Positions 21,661 to 30,919 of a DNA stretch of 64,000 nt are shown here, one piece after another. A model generated the notes under the pieces. The model was not told the origin of the DNA and did no database searches. It saw only the letters and a list, made by a program, of their open reading frames with translations. The stretch is from E44-bin89 sp034409565. Lineage in GTDB: Bacteria > Chloroflexota > Dehalococcoidia > Dehalococcoidales > RBG-16-60-22. Positions within the stretch are counted from its first letter, which is position 1, and each line of letters starts with the position of its first letter. A program made the translations under genes and the position numbers. Location of the stretch: NCBI GenBank assembly GCA_034409565.1, contig DAOUMS010000003.1:1-64000 (forward strand), written 5' to 3'.

Positions 21661-24426
21661 CTACTTCTGGCTTTCTGTAAGTTCCACCAGCTGGCGCAGG
21701 ACGTCTGCCATTTTATCCAGTTCTTCTCCCCAGCCCGCCCAGTTGCCTTCTTTGAGATATTCCTGGGCTTTGTCGTAGTGTTCCTGCGCTAACTTGGCCA
21801 GCTCCGCCAGCCTGTCGGCGGGCTTTTCCGGTGTTGTCGGGGCCGCGGTGGGCAGTTTTTCAGCGGGCAGACCGGCGTAGATAGCGTTTAGACTCTCGGC
21901 GAGGGTCTCCTCCATGACGACCAGGTCGCCACTGGCCACTATCACTCTTTTCAGTTCTGGCAGTTGGCCTCTCTCAGCCCGGAGGTAGATTGGCTCTACA
22001 TAAAGTATTGATTCTTCAATTGGTATAACCAGCAGGTTGCCGCGGATTACGGTAGACCCTTTCTGTCCCCATAGAGTGAGCTGTTCGGATATGGTGGGGT
22101 CCTGGTCAATCCTGGCTTCAATCTGTCTTGGACCGTAGATAAGTTTATCTTTGGGGAAGTTATAAGCGATGAGTTTGCCGTATTTGTCGCCATCGCTGCG
22201 TGCCGCCAGCCAGGTTATCATGTTGTCCTTCTGCGTGGGGGTGAAGGGGAGCATGAGTACAAATTCCTCCTGCTCTTCACCGGGCAGGCTCATAATCACG
22301 TAGTACGGCTCCATGTTACGTTCGGCATCGGCATACGTTTCCACGGGAACGGTCCAGAGGTCTTCCTTGTTGTAAAAGACGCGGGGGTCAGTCATGTGAT
22401 ATGTCTGGTAGACGGAAGACTGTACCTGGAAGAGGTCCAGGGGGTAGCGCAGATGTTCCCGTAGGGATGCCGGCATTTCATCAATCGGCCGGAACAGGGC
22501 GGGAAAGATGGCGGCATAGGTATTTATTATCGCGTCTTCTGGGTCAATGAGGTAAAACGTGACTGAACCATCATAGGCATTGACAATCACCTTGACGCTG
22601 TTGCGGACATAATTTATGCCGGCGGCGGTGGGCTGGGAATACGGGTACCGGTCAGAAATCGTGTAGGCATCCTGTACCCAGTAAAGCTGGCCGTCATCGA
22701 TGACCATGTATGGGTCACTATCGAGCTTCAGGAAGGGAGCGATATGAGTTACTCGCTCCTGTATGTTGCGGCGATATAGCAGCTGGCTCTTTTCGGCCAG
22801 CTCGTCGCTGATGAGGATGTTAATATCGCCAAGCTGCCAGGTAAAAGCCAGCTTGCGCAGAAATGAGTTGAGCTGGATGCCGCTTTCCACCTCATAGCGG
22901 GTATAAACGTTGGTGTCTCCTTTGGGATAATCGAACTCGGCAATCCCGGTGTTGACGATAACATAGTCAACTGTTTTTTCGCCGAAGTAAATTTCCGGTC
23001 TACTGATTTCAAAGGTGCCAATCGGCGGTACGTCCTTGATTAACAGGTTGGGCAGTCCCTGCTCGGTAACGGCGTTGGTGGGACTCATGGTCACCCCATA
23101 GCCGTGGGTGAACTGCAGCCGGCGGTTCACCCAGGTCTGCGCCTGAGAAGCGAGTTTTTCTGGAGAAAGCTCTCGGGCACCGAGGAGCACCTGACGGTAA
23201 CTGCCATCAATCTGGTAGCGGTCAACATCGATATCGGTAAAATCGTAGTACAGTCTGATGGACTGTATCTGGTTGTACGTGTCCTTTATGGGCCGGTAGT
23301 CCCATAATCTGATGTTGTTTATGGTGGCGCTGTTCTGCACGACGTCCTCTTCACTCGGGGCATCTTCAACAGGAATATCCCTGGCTTCAATGCGGTCAAG
23401 CCCGAAGGCCAGGCGGGTGAGCTGAATGTTATTCTTGATGTAGGGTCTTTCCCGTGCCAGTTCGCTTGGTTCCACCTGAAATCTCTGCACTATGGCCGGA
23501 TAAATACTGCCAAAAATGATGGCGATGACAACCCACAGCGCAATCGGTCCAAAGAGCCAGCGCCGGCCACGCCGGAAGGTACCGATTATCATCAGTAAGC
23601 CGGATACGATGGTGGTGGCGACGAGGAGGCGCCAGGCCAGTAACTGGGCGTGGGCATCGGTGTAACCGGCGCCAAAAATAACGCTGCGTTCCGAATAGAG
23701 AAGGTCGAAAATTTGCAGCCGATAGCTCCAGGCGATGAGAAAGAAAATGGCGGCGCCAAGGGCAAAAAGGTGTCCTTTAATCCAGCGGGTATAGGCGGCA
23801 CGGTTGAAGCCAATGTTTAAGGCGTATACAGTGCCAGTGAAGAGCAGAACCAGTACGGCTGCCCAGACCAGCCATCCCTGAATGAAATGGTAGAGGGGCA
23901 GGCTAAAAATATAAAAGCCCACATCCCTACCCAGCAGTGGCTCAACCACGTTAAAATCGGTGGCATGGGCAAAGCGCAGCACCATTTCCCAGTGACCGGC
24001 AGTCACGAGACCAAAAATTAGGCTGATAAAGGCTGCCGCGGTAAGGATACCAACGTCCACGGCGCGGCGCACAATCAGCACCCCCTGGCCGGCAAGTACG
24101 TTACCTCCAGCCGGCGGCGATAACCGCCGTACCAGAAAGAGGTTGGCCAGGAGCAGGGCCAGAAAGACGAAAGCACCCACGAAAAAGAGCCAGACTCTGG
24201 TGGTCAGTATGGTCGTGTAGACGCTGCTGAATCCCAGGCTTTCAAACCAGAGCCACTCTGTGTAAATACCTTTGCTGATGCTGGCAATAATAAAGAGGGC
24301 AATGAGCGCCCCGATGGCAATCAGCCACCTTCCGGTATGGCGGGGTCTCACCCTGCTTCTCCGGGGCTGGTTAGCATCGGAACTCGCCCGGCCCCATATT
24401 TTGTCTAGCTCATCGAAGTAGCTCAT
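21661..24426 (-). CDS. UPF0182 family membrane protein
   Basis: The 921-residue protein has about seven membrane segments in the first 330 residues. The UPF0182 signature YTEWLWFESLGFSSVYTTIL appears at about 53-72, then a large domain outside the membrane with RPYIKNNIQLTRLAFGLD, WVNRRLQFTHGYGVTMSPTN and RVIVASGDLVVMEETL. A Pro-rich linker and a C-terminal helix rich in Glu/Lys follow. Function unknown in all bacteria. Its ATG overlaps the nrpR stop by four bases, so expression is linked to the nitrogen regulator. Confidence 0.93.
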   Translation of the reverse strand: MSYFDELDKIWGRASSDANQPRRSRVRPRHTGRWLIAIGALIALFIIASISKGIYTEWLWFESLGFSSVYTTILTTRVWLFFVGAFVFLALLLANLFLVRRLSPPAGGNVLAGQGVLIVRRAVDVGILTAAAFISLIFGLVTAGHWEMVLRFAHATDFNVVEPLLGRDVGFYIFSLPLYHFIQGWLVWAAVLVLLFTGTVYALNIGFNRAAYTRWIKGHLFALGAAIFFLIAWSYRLQIFDLLYSERSVIFGAGYTDAHAQLLAWRLLVATTIVSGLLMIIGTFRRGRRWLFGPIALWVVIAIIFGSIYPAIVQRFQVEPSELARERPYIKNNIQLTRLAFGLDRIEARDIPVEDAPSEEDVVQNSATINNIRLWDYRPIKDTYNQIQSIRLYYDFTDIDVDRYQIDGSYRQVLLGARELSPEKLASQAQTWVNRRLQFTHGYGVTMSPTNAVTEQGLPNLLIKDVPPIGTFEISRPEIYFGEKTVDYVIVNTGIAEFDYPKGDTNVYTRYEVESGIQLNSFLRKLAFTWQLGDINILISDELAEKSQLLYRRNIQERVTHIAPFLKLDSDPYMVIDDGQLYWVQDAYTISDRYPYSQPTAAGINYVRNSVKVIVNAYDGSVTFYLIDPEDAIINTYAAIFPALFRPIDEMPASLREHLRYPLDLFQVQSSVYQTYHMTDPRVFYNKEDLWTVPVETYADAERNMEPYYVIMSLPGEEQEEFVLMLPFTPTQKDNMITWLAARSDGDKYGKLIAYNFPKDKLIYGPRQIEARIDQDPTISEQLTLWGQKGSTVIRGNLLVIPIEESILYVEPIYLRAERGQLPELKRVIVASGDLVVMEETLAESLNAIYAGLPAEKLPTAAPTTPEKPADRLAELAKLAQEHYDKAQEYLKEGNWAGWGEELDKMADVLRQLVELTESQK

Positions 24427-25424
24427 GGTTTCAACGTCCGGAAACTGGTCAGCTGACTGAATTCAATCATACCGCTTTCGGCAATGTTTTCGATTTCAAT
24501 GCCGGCTTCAACTGCCGCCGCTACCGGGTTTAGACCACCGAGCAGTACCATACCCACGCGGTTCAGGCCGATGGCAATCTGGCAGATGGGCTCACTGGTG
24601 TTTCCCAGTGCGTAGACACCATGAATTCTCGACTCCTTGAGTGAAGCGATGACTTCCTGGGCCAGGGCTCTTGATGGGGCGGGTATTTCACGGAAGTTGG
24701 CCAGTATCTTGCCTTGCCCGGTCCTGGCGGCTTCACCAACCGTGGTCATTTTGGCTCGGATATACTGCTCGGAGGGGTCCAGTGAGGTGCCGGCATAGTT
24801 GATGATGGCCACAAAGCGCCTTGGTTTCGAGTCTCTTATTTCCAGCACGCCGCCAAATCTTGAGTTGGTGGGGATGCCCGCTTTTAGCAGGACACCGTTA
24901 ATAACCACGCTGCAAACCGTGGCCAGCCCCATCTTTCCTCTGGGAACTACCACCGAACCCAGCTTCTCCCCTTCGGAGGCAGTAGCCACCAGGTCGCTGA
25001 CGGCAAGTCCGGCCTGGAAAGCCTCGCTCATGGCCGCCACTGCTTTCTTAAAATCGGCCCGGTCAATGATTGAGGTATTTATGGGGATCTGTCCGGTACG
25101 GGTTTTCGGCTCAAATGTGGTGTGGAAAGCGAGCAGCTCAAGTTTCTCGTGGATGAAGCCGACCTGCTCTGGGGCCAGCGCCATCTTGAGTTCTTCAAGG
25201 CCATGCGTGGTCAGCATCCGGCCGTCGCGGCCCATCGGCTGGGTGTAGCCGCGCTCATCGGTTATCCTGAGGTGATACCTGACCGCCCTTTCGCTCAGGA
25301 AAATGCCGTGTCGCTCCAGTTCCCGGGCGATGTGAATTGAGCCGAGCGGTTCAACAGACTCGCTCAGTACCTTGAGGATGGCGATGATTTTTCTTTCTGT
25401 CTCAAAACTGGCTGCCTGTGCCAT
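24423..25424 (-). CDS. nrpR: NrpR-type transcriptional regulator
   Basis: The 333-residue protein has an N-terminal winged helix (about 8-70; ELERHGIFLSERAVRYHLRI) followed by one NRD (DUF128) domain with GKMGLATVCSVVINGVLLKAGIPT and RFGGVLEIRD. In methanogens NrpR represses glutamine synthetase and nitrogen-fixation genes and is released by 2-oxoglutarate (family knowledge). Here it lies directly downstream of glnA on the same strand, with its own TATAAT at 25462-25457. I did not find the methanogen GGAA-N6-TTCC operator by eye. Confidence 0.85.
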   Translation of the reverse strand: MAQAASFETERKIIAILKVLSESVEPLGSIHIARELERHGIFLSERAVRYHLRITDERGYTQPMGRDGRMLTTHGLEELKMALAPEQVGFIHEKLELLAFHTTFEPKTRTGQIPINTSIIDRADFKKAVAAMSEAFQAGLAVSDLVATASEGEKLGSVVVPRGKMGLATVCSVVINGVLLKAGIPTNSRFGGVLEIRDSKPRRFVAIINYAGTSLDPSEQYIRAKMTTVGEAARTGQGKILANFREIPAPSRALAQEVIASLKESRIHGVYALGNTSEPICQIAIGLNRVGMVLLGGLNPVAAAVEAGIEIENIAESGMIEFSQLTSFRTLKP

Positions 25425-25514
25425 AGCGACTCCCTTTTATCAGATAGACTTCTGCTATTATAAAGCTTACCAGTTGCCGGGCCTTCCCGTCCATGGACAG
25501 CCAGGAGGGTGAAC

Positions 25515-26858
25515 TTACAGAATTGGCAGGTACCTTTTCAGTTCATACTCGGTTACCTGTGTCCGGTACTGGTCCCATTCAATCTTCTTGTTCTCGATGA
25601 AGGCATTGAAGACATGGTCGCCGAGGGCTTTCCGTACCAGTTGGCTGTTCTCAGTAAGCAGGATGGCTTCCAGCAGGCTGGCGGGCAGGGTGCCGATATT
25701 CCTCCGCTGCCTCTCCGCTTCGCTCATCTCATAGACGTTCTCTTCGATTGGCGCCGGTGCCTCGCAGCCTTTTTCAATTCCCTCCAGTCCCGCCGCCAGC
25801 ATGACGCTGAAGGCGAGGTAGGGGTTGCAGGCCGGGTCAGGGGAGCGGTATTCAATCCGGGTGGCCTTTTCCCGCCCGGGGCGGTACTCGGGGACACGGA
25901 TAAGGTCGGACCGGTTGCGCCGTGCCCAGGAAAGATATACCGGGGCCTCATAGCCGGGAACAAGACGCTTGTAGGAGTTTACCCACTGGTTGGTGACGGC
26001 GGTAATCTCGGGGGCATACTTCAGCAGGCCAGCGATAAAGCACTTTGCCTCCTTGGAAAGGTGGTAGGGGTCTTTGGGGTCAAAAAAGGCGTTCTTCTCC
26101 CCTTTGAATAGCGACTGGTGCGTGTGCATGCCGCTGCCGTTAATGCCGAGTACCGGCTTGGGCATAAAGGTGGCATAGACGCCGTATTTCAAGGCAACCT
26201 CTTTGACTACCAGGCGGTAAGTCATCACGCTGTCGGCCATGGTCAGGGCATCGGTATACCTCATGTCAATTTCATGCTGGCTGGGGGCGACCTCATGGTG
26301 GGAATACTCCACACCAATGCCCATCTCTTCCAGCGTGAGGACGGTCTCTTTTCTCCAGTCGGTGGCGGCATCCCGCGGCGTCAGGTCGAAATAACCTCCC
26401 TGGTCCAGAAGCTCCGTGCCTGCCGAGTCGCGGAAGTAGAAAAACTCCAGTTCCGGCCCCACGTAATAGGTGTAGCCTAAATCAGCCGCCTGCTTTAAAT
26501 TCCGTTTCAGGACGTATCGTGGGTCACCCTCAAACGGCTCGCCGCCCGGTCGCAAAACATCGCAGAACATGCGTGCCACAGCGTGGTGCTCCTTTGGCCG
26601 CCAGGGCAGCAGGCGAAACGTTTCCGGGTCAGGCCGCGCTATCATATCGCTTTCATCGATGCGGGCAAAACCCTCGATTGAGGAGCCGTCAAATCCCATC
26701 CCTTCCTCAAGGGCGCCCTCCAGTTCCTCGACGGTGATGGCAAAGTTTTTCAGAAAGCCGAGGATATCGGTAAACCACAACCGGATGAATTTAACATCAT
26801 GCTCTTTCGCTAGGTTGAGTACATATTCTTTAGCATTCATTTTTTTATTATCAGCCAT
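25515..26858 (-). CDS. glnA: Glutamine synthetase, type I-alpha
   Basis: Makes glutamine from glutamate, ammonia and ATP. The 447-residue length and the motifs LWFTDILGFLKN, EEGMGFDGSSIEGFARI, the ATP region NGSGMHTHQSLF and RIEYRSPDPACNPYLAF are those of GSI. The C-terminus lacks the adenylylated Tyr region found in the longer GSI-beta enzymes, so control is probably by feedback and by the neighbouring NrpR. ATG 26858 follows AGGAGGGA. Confidence 0.96.
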   Translation of the reverse strand: MADNKKMNAKEYVLNLAKEHDVKFIRLWFTDILGFLKNFAITVEELEGALEEGMGFDGSSIEGFARIDESDMIARPDPETFRLLPWRPKEHHAVARMFCDVLRPGGEPFEGDPRYVLKRNLKQAADLGYTYYVGPELEFFYFRDSAGTELLDQGGYFDLTPRDAATDWRKETVLTLEEMGIGVEYSHHEVAPSQHEIDMRYTDALTMADSVMTYRLVVKEVALKYGVYATFMPKPVLGINGSGMHTHQSLFKGEKNAFFDPKDPYHLSKEAKCFIAGLLKYAPEITAVTNQWVNSYKRLVPGYEAPVYLSWARRNRSDLIRVPEYRPGREKATRIEYRSPDPACNPYLAFSVMLAAGLEGIEKGCEAPAPIEENVYEMSEAERQRRNIGTLPASLLEAILLTENSQLVRKALGDHVFNAFIENKKIEWDQYRTQVTEYELKRYLPIL

Positions 26859-26899
26859 TAGTCCCTCCTGTCGCCCAGGATAATAACCAGTTTGCTGTA

Positions 26900-26908
26900 A
26901 TTATACCA
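26900..26908 (-). promoter_or_regulatory. Extended -10 promoter for glnA
   Basis: Minus-strand TGGTATAAT gives a perfect -10 with the TGn extension. The -35 region is poor, which suits a regulated promoter. Confidence 0.55.
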
Positions 26909-26933
26909 CAAGTCAACTCGACAACGAGGCTCC

Positions 26934-27707
26934 TCACCTCTCAATTCGTACCGGTATCCCCTTTTGCTCCAGATATGACTTGGTTTCCGGGATAGAGTGA
27001 GTGCCGTAATGGAAGATGCTGGCAGCAAGTACTGCATCCGCCTTACCGGCAACAAGTGCCTGGTAGAGGTCTTCCATTGTACCGGCGCCACCGCTGGCGA
27101 TTACCGGCACCGTCACCGCTGCCGAGATAGCCCGGGTGAGTTCGATGTCATAGCCGGCGCGGTGACCGTCGGCGTCAATGCTGGTCAGCAGTATTTCCCC
27201 GGCGCCAAGCTCCACGGCCCGCCGTGCCCAGTGAACGGCATCTGTCCCGGTCGGCTGCTGGCCGCTGTGGGTATAGACCTCCCAGTTAACTTCGGGGCTG
27301 TCCGCCACGCGTTTGGCATCTATGGCGACGACGATGCACTGGCTGCCGAATTTTTCGGCCCCTTCCTGAATCAACTGCGGAGTAAGCACCGCGGCGGTGT
27401 TTATGGAGACCTTGTCGGCGCCGGCTTTCAACAGGCGGCGCATGTCGCCAGTAGTGCGCAGGCCACCGCCCACGGTAAGGGGTATGAATACCTGCTCCGA
27501 GATGCGCTCCACCACGTCAATGAGCGTGTCGCGTCCCTCCGGCGTGGCGCTGATGTCGAGAAAGACCAGCTCGTCGGCGCCCTGCTGGTAGTAGAAAGCG
27601 GCCAGTGCCACCGGGTCGCCGGCGTCGCGCAACTGGACAAAGCTGGTTCCTTTAACCACTCGCCCGTCTTTAACATCAAGGCAGGGGATAATGCGTTTAG
27701 TGAGCAT
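26934..27707 (-). CDS. hisF: Imidazole glycerol phosphate synthase, cyclase subunit
   Basis: A 257-residue beta/alpha barrel. Catalytic Asp is in IPCLDVKDGRVVKG and a second one in VVAIDAKR. Phosphate-binding loops are VGGGLRTTGD, LLTSIDADG and IASGGAGT. It forms imidazole glycerol phosphate with ammonia from HisH, encoded 26 bases upstream. Confidence 0.96.
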   Translation of the reverse strand: MLTKRIIPCLDVKDGRVVKGTSFVQLRDAGDPVALAAFYYQQGADELVFLDISATPEGRDTLIDVVERISEQVFIPLTVGGGLRTTGDMRRLLKAGADKVSINTAAVLTPQLIQEGAEKFGSQCIVVAIDAKRVADSPEVNWEVYTHSGQQPTGTDAVHWARRAVELGAGEILLTSIDADGHRAGYDIELTRAISAAVTVPVIASGGAGTMEDLYQALVAGKADAVLAASIFHYGTHSIPETKSYLEQKGIPVRIER

Positions 27708-27733
27708 GAAATATCACGTCCTTCTTCACTTGA

Positions 27734-28354
27734 TTACGGATTTTTGTCGTTCAGGGCATGCCGGATAAAGTTAGCGTACATTTTCAGTCCGTGCTCGCCG
27801 CTTTTTTCCGGGTGGAACTGCGTTGCCACCAGATTGCCGCGGGCAAGCACGCTGCCCATTGAAATCCCGTATTCCGTTTCGCCGGCCACCAGCGATTTAT
27901 CCTCCGGCTCGCCATAGTAGCTGTGCACGAAGTAGAAGTTTGCTCCTTCGGGAATACCTTCAAATATGGGGTGGCGGCAGCGCTGCTGCACCTGGTTCCA
28001 GCCCATATGGGGCACTTTCAATCCGGCGGGGAGTCTTTTCACCCGACCGGCAATAATCCCCAGGCAGTCATGCCCGCCGCCTTCCTCGGTGCCGTCGAAG
28101 AGCACCTGCAGCCCGATGCAGACGCCGAAGAAGGGCTTGTCATCGGCGATGAGCTGCTTTATCGGCGCCACCAGCCCCAGGTTCTGCAGGCTTTCCATGG
28201 TGTCGCCGGCGGCACCCACGCCAGGCAGGATAACCGCCTGCGCTTCAGATAAGTCCCTGGCACGAGCAGTTATCCTGGGCTGATAGCCCAGCCTGGCAAT
28301 AGCGTTGGCCACGCTGCGCAGGTTACCGGCTCCATAATCAATTACGGCAATCAT
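27734..28354 (-). CDS. hisH: Imidazole glycerol phosphate synthase, glutaminase subunit
   Basis: The 206-residue class-I amidotransferase has the oxyanion and nucleophile motif GVCIGLQVLFDGTEE (Cys) and FHPEKSGEHG (His and Glu). It provides ammonia to HisF. It is the first gene of a hisHF pair; the other histidine genes are outside the window. Confidence 0.96.
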   Translation of the reverse strand: MIAVIDYGAGNLRSVANAIARLGYQPRITARARDLSEAQAVILPGVGAAGDTMESLQNLGLVAPIKQLIADDKPFFGVCIGLQVLFDGTEEGGGHDCLGIIAGRVKRLPAGLKVPHMGWNQVQQRCRHPIFEGIPEGANFYFVHSYYGEPEDKSLVAGETEYGISMGSVLARGNLVATQFHPEKSGEHGLKMYANFIRHALNDKNP

Positions 28355-28496
28355 TTACTTATCTCTATTGTACCGATATTTTGGCGCTGTTTAAAGTTGC
28401 CGTATTAACATTAAATTTAAGGAAGGCAATTCAGATTGAAAAAAGTTATAATAGTGAAGGTTGCCGGGTGAAATGTGCAGGGGACAATTTCACAAG

Positions 28497-29387
28497 ATGT
28501 TGAAAATCCTTATTACCGGTATATTGCTGTTGGGACTGCCGCTGGCTGTCTTGGCCTGTACGCCTGAAGAAGAGGCCAGTGATGGGGTGGGGGTGGTGGT
28601 TACTTTGCTGCCGCAGGCCGAGTTCGTGGAGAAGGTGGGTGGGGAAAAGGTTGAGGTGACGGTGATGGTGCCGCCGGGGGCGAGTCCTCATACCTATGAG
28701 CCTAAACCGGCGCAGATGGCGGCACTGGCTAAGGCGGACATGTATGTCCAGGTGGGCTCGGGGGTAGAATTCGAACTCGCCTGGATGGATAAACTGCTGG
28801 CGACCAACAAAAAAATGGTGGTGGTGGACTGCTCGCAGGGGGTGGCACTCCGGGAAATGGTGGCAGAGGGAGAACATGAGGCAGAGGATGAAAATCACGG
28901 CCGGATGGACCCTCATATCTGGATGTCTCCGGTGAACGCCCAGGTAATGGTGTCCAATATCTGTGATGGACTGCTCGCTGTGGACCCGGAAAACAGGGGC
29001 TATTACGAGCAAAATAGAGACGCCTATCGGCAGCAGCTGGTCGGAATTGACCGCGAAGTAAGGGAGGGTCTGGCCGGCGTGGAGAACCGGCAGTTCATGG
29101 TCTACCATCCCGCATTTGGCTATTTTGCCCGCGAGTACGCCCTGACTATGATACCCATGGAAATAGAAGGCAAAGAGCCGACCGCTGCCGGGCTGGCAAA
29201 TCTGATTGAACAGGCGAAAGCCCATGATATTAGGGTCATTTTCGCGGAGCCGCAGTTCGACCCGAAGAGCGCTGAGGTCATCGCCGAAGCCATTGACGGC
29301 AGCGTGGTGTTGATTGACCCGCTGGCCAAAGACTATATCGGGAACCTGCGCCGGCTGTTGCAGGAAATGCTCCCCGCCATGAAGTAA
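28497..29387 (+). CDS. znuA: Zinc/manganese ABC transporter substrate-binding lipoprotein
   Basis: The signal peptide MLKILITGILLLGLPLAVLAC ends in a lipobox Cys, so the protein is a membrane-anchored lipoprotein. The four canonical cluster-A-I metal motifs are present: PPGASPHTYEPKP, DPHIWMSP, VYHPAFGYFAREY and EPQFDPKSAEV. A His/acid-rich loop (GEHEAEDENHG) lies in the middle. ATG 28497 is preferred over upstream in-frame starts because it begins the signal peptide. No ABC or permease gene is adjacent; the transporter at 54-57 kb may be shared. Confidence 0.9.
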   Translation: MLKILITGILLLGLPLAVLACTPEEEASDGVGVVVTLLPQAEFVEKVGGEKVEVTVMVPPGASPHTYEPKPAQMAALAKADMYVQVGSGVEFELAWMDKLLATNKKMVVVDCSQGVALREMVAEGEHEAEDENHGRMDPHIWMSPVNAQVMVSNICDGLLAVDPENRGYYEQNRDAYRQQLVGIDREVREGLAGVENRQFMVYHPAFGYFAREYALTMIPMEIEGKEPTAAGLANLIEQAKAHDIRVIFAEPQFDPKSAEVIAEAIDGSVVLIDPLAKDYIGNLRRLLQEMLPAMK

Positions 29388-29461
29388 GGGTAAAATCTGG
29401 AAGAAAGAAGCCTGTAACCCGTTATCAAAGTAGGCAAAGCATGATAAGATATAGATAGCTT

Positions 29462-29656
29462 ATGCAGCCTGAGGAGAGTTCTGTGGAAACCGAATTGGAG
29501 AAAAAAATTAAATCATCGCTGGTGGATGGCAGATTGCTCTGCCCCGTCGCTTTCAAAATTGCCAAGGAACTAAAAGTCAGCCCGCGCGAAGTGGGCGAAG
29601 CGGCCGATCGGCTGTCCGTTAAGATAGGCGGCTGCCAGCTGGGGTGTTTTTCTTGA
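29462..29656 (+). CDS. Small conserved protein with CQLGCF end motif
   Basis: The 64-residue protein contains LLCPVAFKIAKELKVSPREV and then GEAADRLSVKIGGCQLGCF. A module of this pattern (CP..A..IA..L.V....VG..AD...I.I..CQLG.F) occurs as a stand-alone or fused HTH-like domain in several anaerobes, as far as I recall. Function unknown. Confidence 0.65.
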   Translation: MQPEESSVETELEKKIKSSLVDGRLLCPVAFKIAKELKVSPREVGEAADRLSVKIGGCQLGCFS

Positions 29657-29737
29657 TAAAGAAGCGGTAAATGGTTGGCTAACCTTTTGCTCATAAAATC
29701 GTTTTATAGTAATGAACAGAACCAGCGGGAGGTAGAT

Positions 29738-30901
29738 ATGAAGAGGATATCGGTAATTATAGCATTGCTCATGCTGGTTACGGCGTTAGTTGCCTGTGCT
29801 GCACCCTCTGCGCCAGTGCCAGCCCCGGCGCCAGCTCCGGCCCCAGCGCCTGCCCCAGCTCCAGAGATTGTTATACCGGTACCGCCGGGAGTTATCGTTG
29901 AAACACCGCCGGCAGCACCTAGCGAAGGGGCCGCCCCGGTACCAGCGCCGATTCCGGCGCCAGCACCCATGCCAACGAACGGTGGCGACCAGACCATTGA
30001 CACCGACCGCATGATTATCCGTACGGCCAACATGCAGCTGGTGGTGGATGATGTCCGCGACACCATAGATAAAATCACCCAGCTCGCCCAGGACCGGGAA
30101 GGGTACGTGGTCAATTCCAGCAGCTGGAAAGAAGGGGAACGTGTTGTCGGGCAGATTACCATACGCGTGCCGTCAGCTGACTTCAACTATGCGATGAGTG
30201 TGCTACGCAGTATGGCGGTGGAGGTGAACTCCGAGACCACCTCAGCACAGGACGTCACCGAGGAGTACGTTGACCTGGAGGCAACGCTCCGAAACTTGGA
30301 AGCCACCGAAACGCAACTTCTCAAGCTTATGGAAAAAGCGGTGGAAGTGGAAGATATCCTCGATGTCCAGCGCGAATTGTCCAGAGTGCAGCAGGATATT
30401 GAGCGGACCAAGGGACGCATGCAGTACCTGGAACGGACCTCGTCAATGTCGCTCATCCAGGTCACGCTGGAGCAGTCCAAGCTTGAGGTATGGTTGAGTG
30501 CCAATAAGGTAACGGCCAAAGAGGGAGAGGAGATTCGTTTTGACAGCGATGTGGGTGGTGGCATCCGGCCTTACAGCTACGAGTGGGACTTTGGCGACGG
30601 CGACACCAGCACGGACAACAATCCGAGGCATGAATACAAGTCAAGGGGAACCTATACGGTTACGCTGACGGTAACCGATGACCGAGGCAATCAAGATATT
30701 GAGAAGAGGAGCGACTACATTACGGTACTGCCCGGCTGGAGTGCCGGCAGCATCGTTGACGGCGCCTGGAACGGCCTGGTTACCTTTGGAAGGGTGCTGG
30801 CCGATATCTTCATCTGGCTCGGCATTTTCAGCCCGGTGTGGATAGTCATCGGCGTTATACTGTACTTCGCCTGGTGGCGCCGTAGAAAGAAGCGTGTCTA
30901 G
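29738..30901 (+). CDS. DUF4349 lipoprotein with PKD domain
   Basis: The signal peptide ends at LVTALVAC (Cys20, lipobox), followed by a long Pro/Ala-rich spacer (about 22-85). The DUF4349 domain (about 90-265) contains TQLAQDREGYVVNSSSWKEG, IRVPSADFNYAMSVL and a coiled-coil LEATLRNLEATETQLLKLME. A PKD domain follows (about 275-345; YSYEWDFGDGDTSTDNNPRH), then a C-terminal membrane helix and KKR end. ATG 29738 has a fine GGGAGGT site. Probably an envelope protein sensing or binding at the surface. The repetitive APAPAP run may vary in length. Confidence 0.88.
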   Translation: MKRISVIIALLMLVTALVACAAPSAPVPAPAPAPAPAPAPAPEIVIPVPPGVIVETPPAAPSEGAAPVPAPIPAPAPMPTNGGDQTIDTDRMIIRTANMQLVVDDVRDTIDKITQLAQDREGYVVNSSSWKEGERVVGQITIRVPSADFNYAMSVLRSMAVEVNSETTSAQDVTEEYVDLEATLRNLEATETQLLKLMEKAVEVEDILDVQRELSRVQQDIERTKGRMQYLERTSSMSLIQVTLEQSKLEVWLSANKVTAKEGEEIRFDSDVGGGIRPYSYEWDFGDGDTSTDNNPRHEYKSRGTYTVTLTVTDDRGNQDIEKRSDYITVLPGWSAGSIVDGAWNGLVTFGRVLADIFIWLGIFSPVWIVIGVILYFAWWRRRKKRV

Positions 30902-30919
30902 ACAAGGAGGGCAGCGAGC

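Noticed and set aside
26997..27917. + strand frame of 306 codons over hisF/hisH
   Set aside because: Shadow of two well-supported histidine genes.
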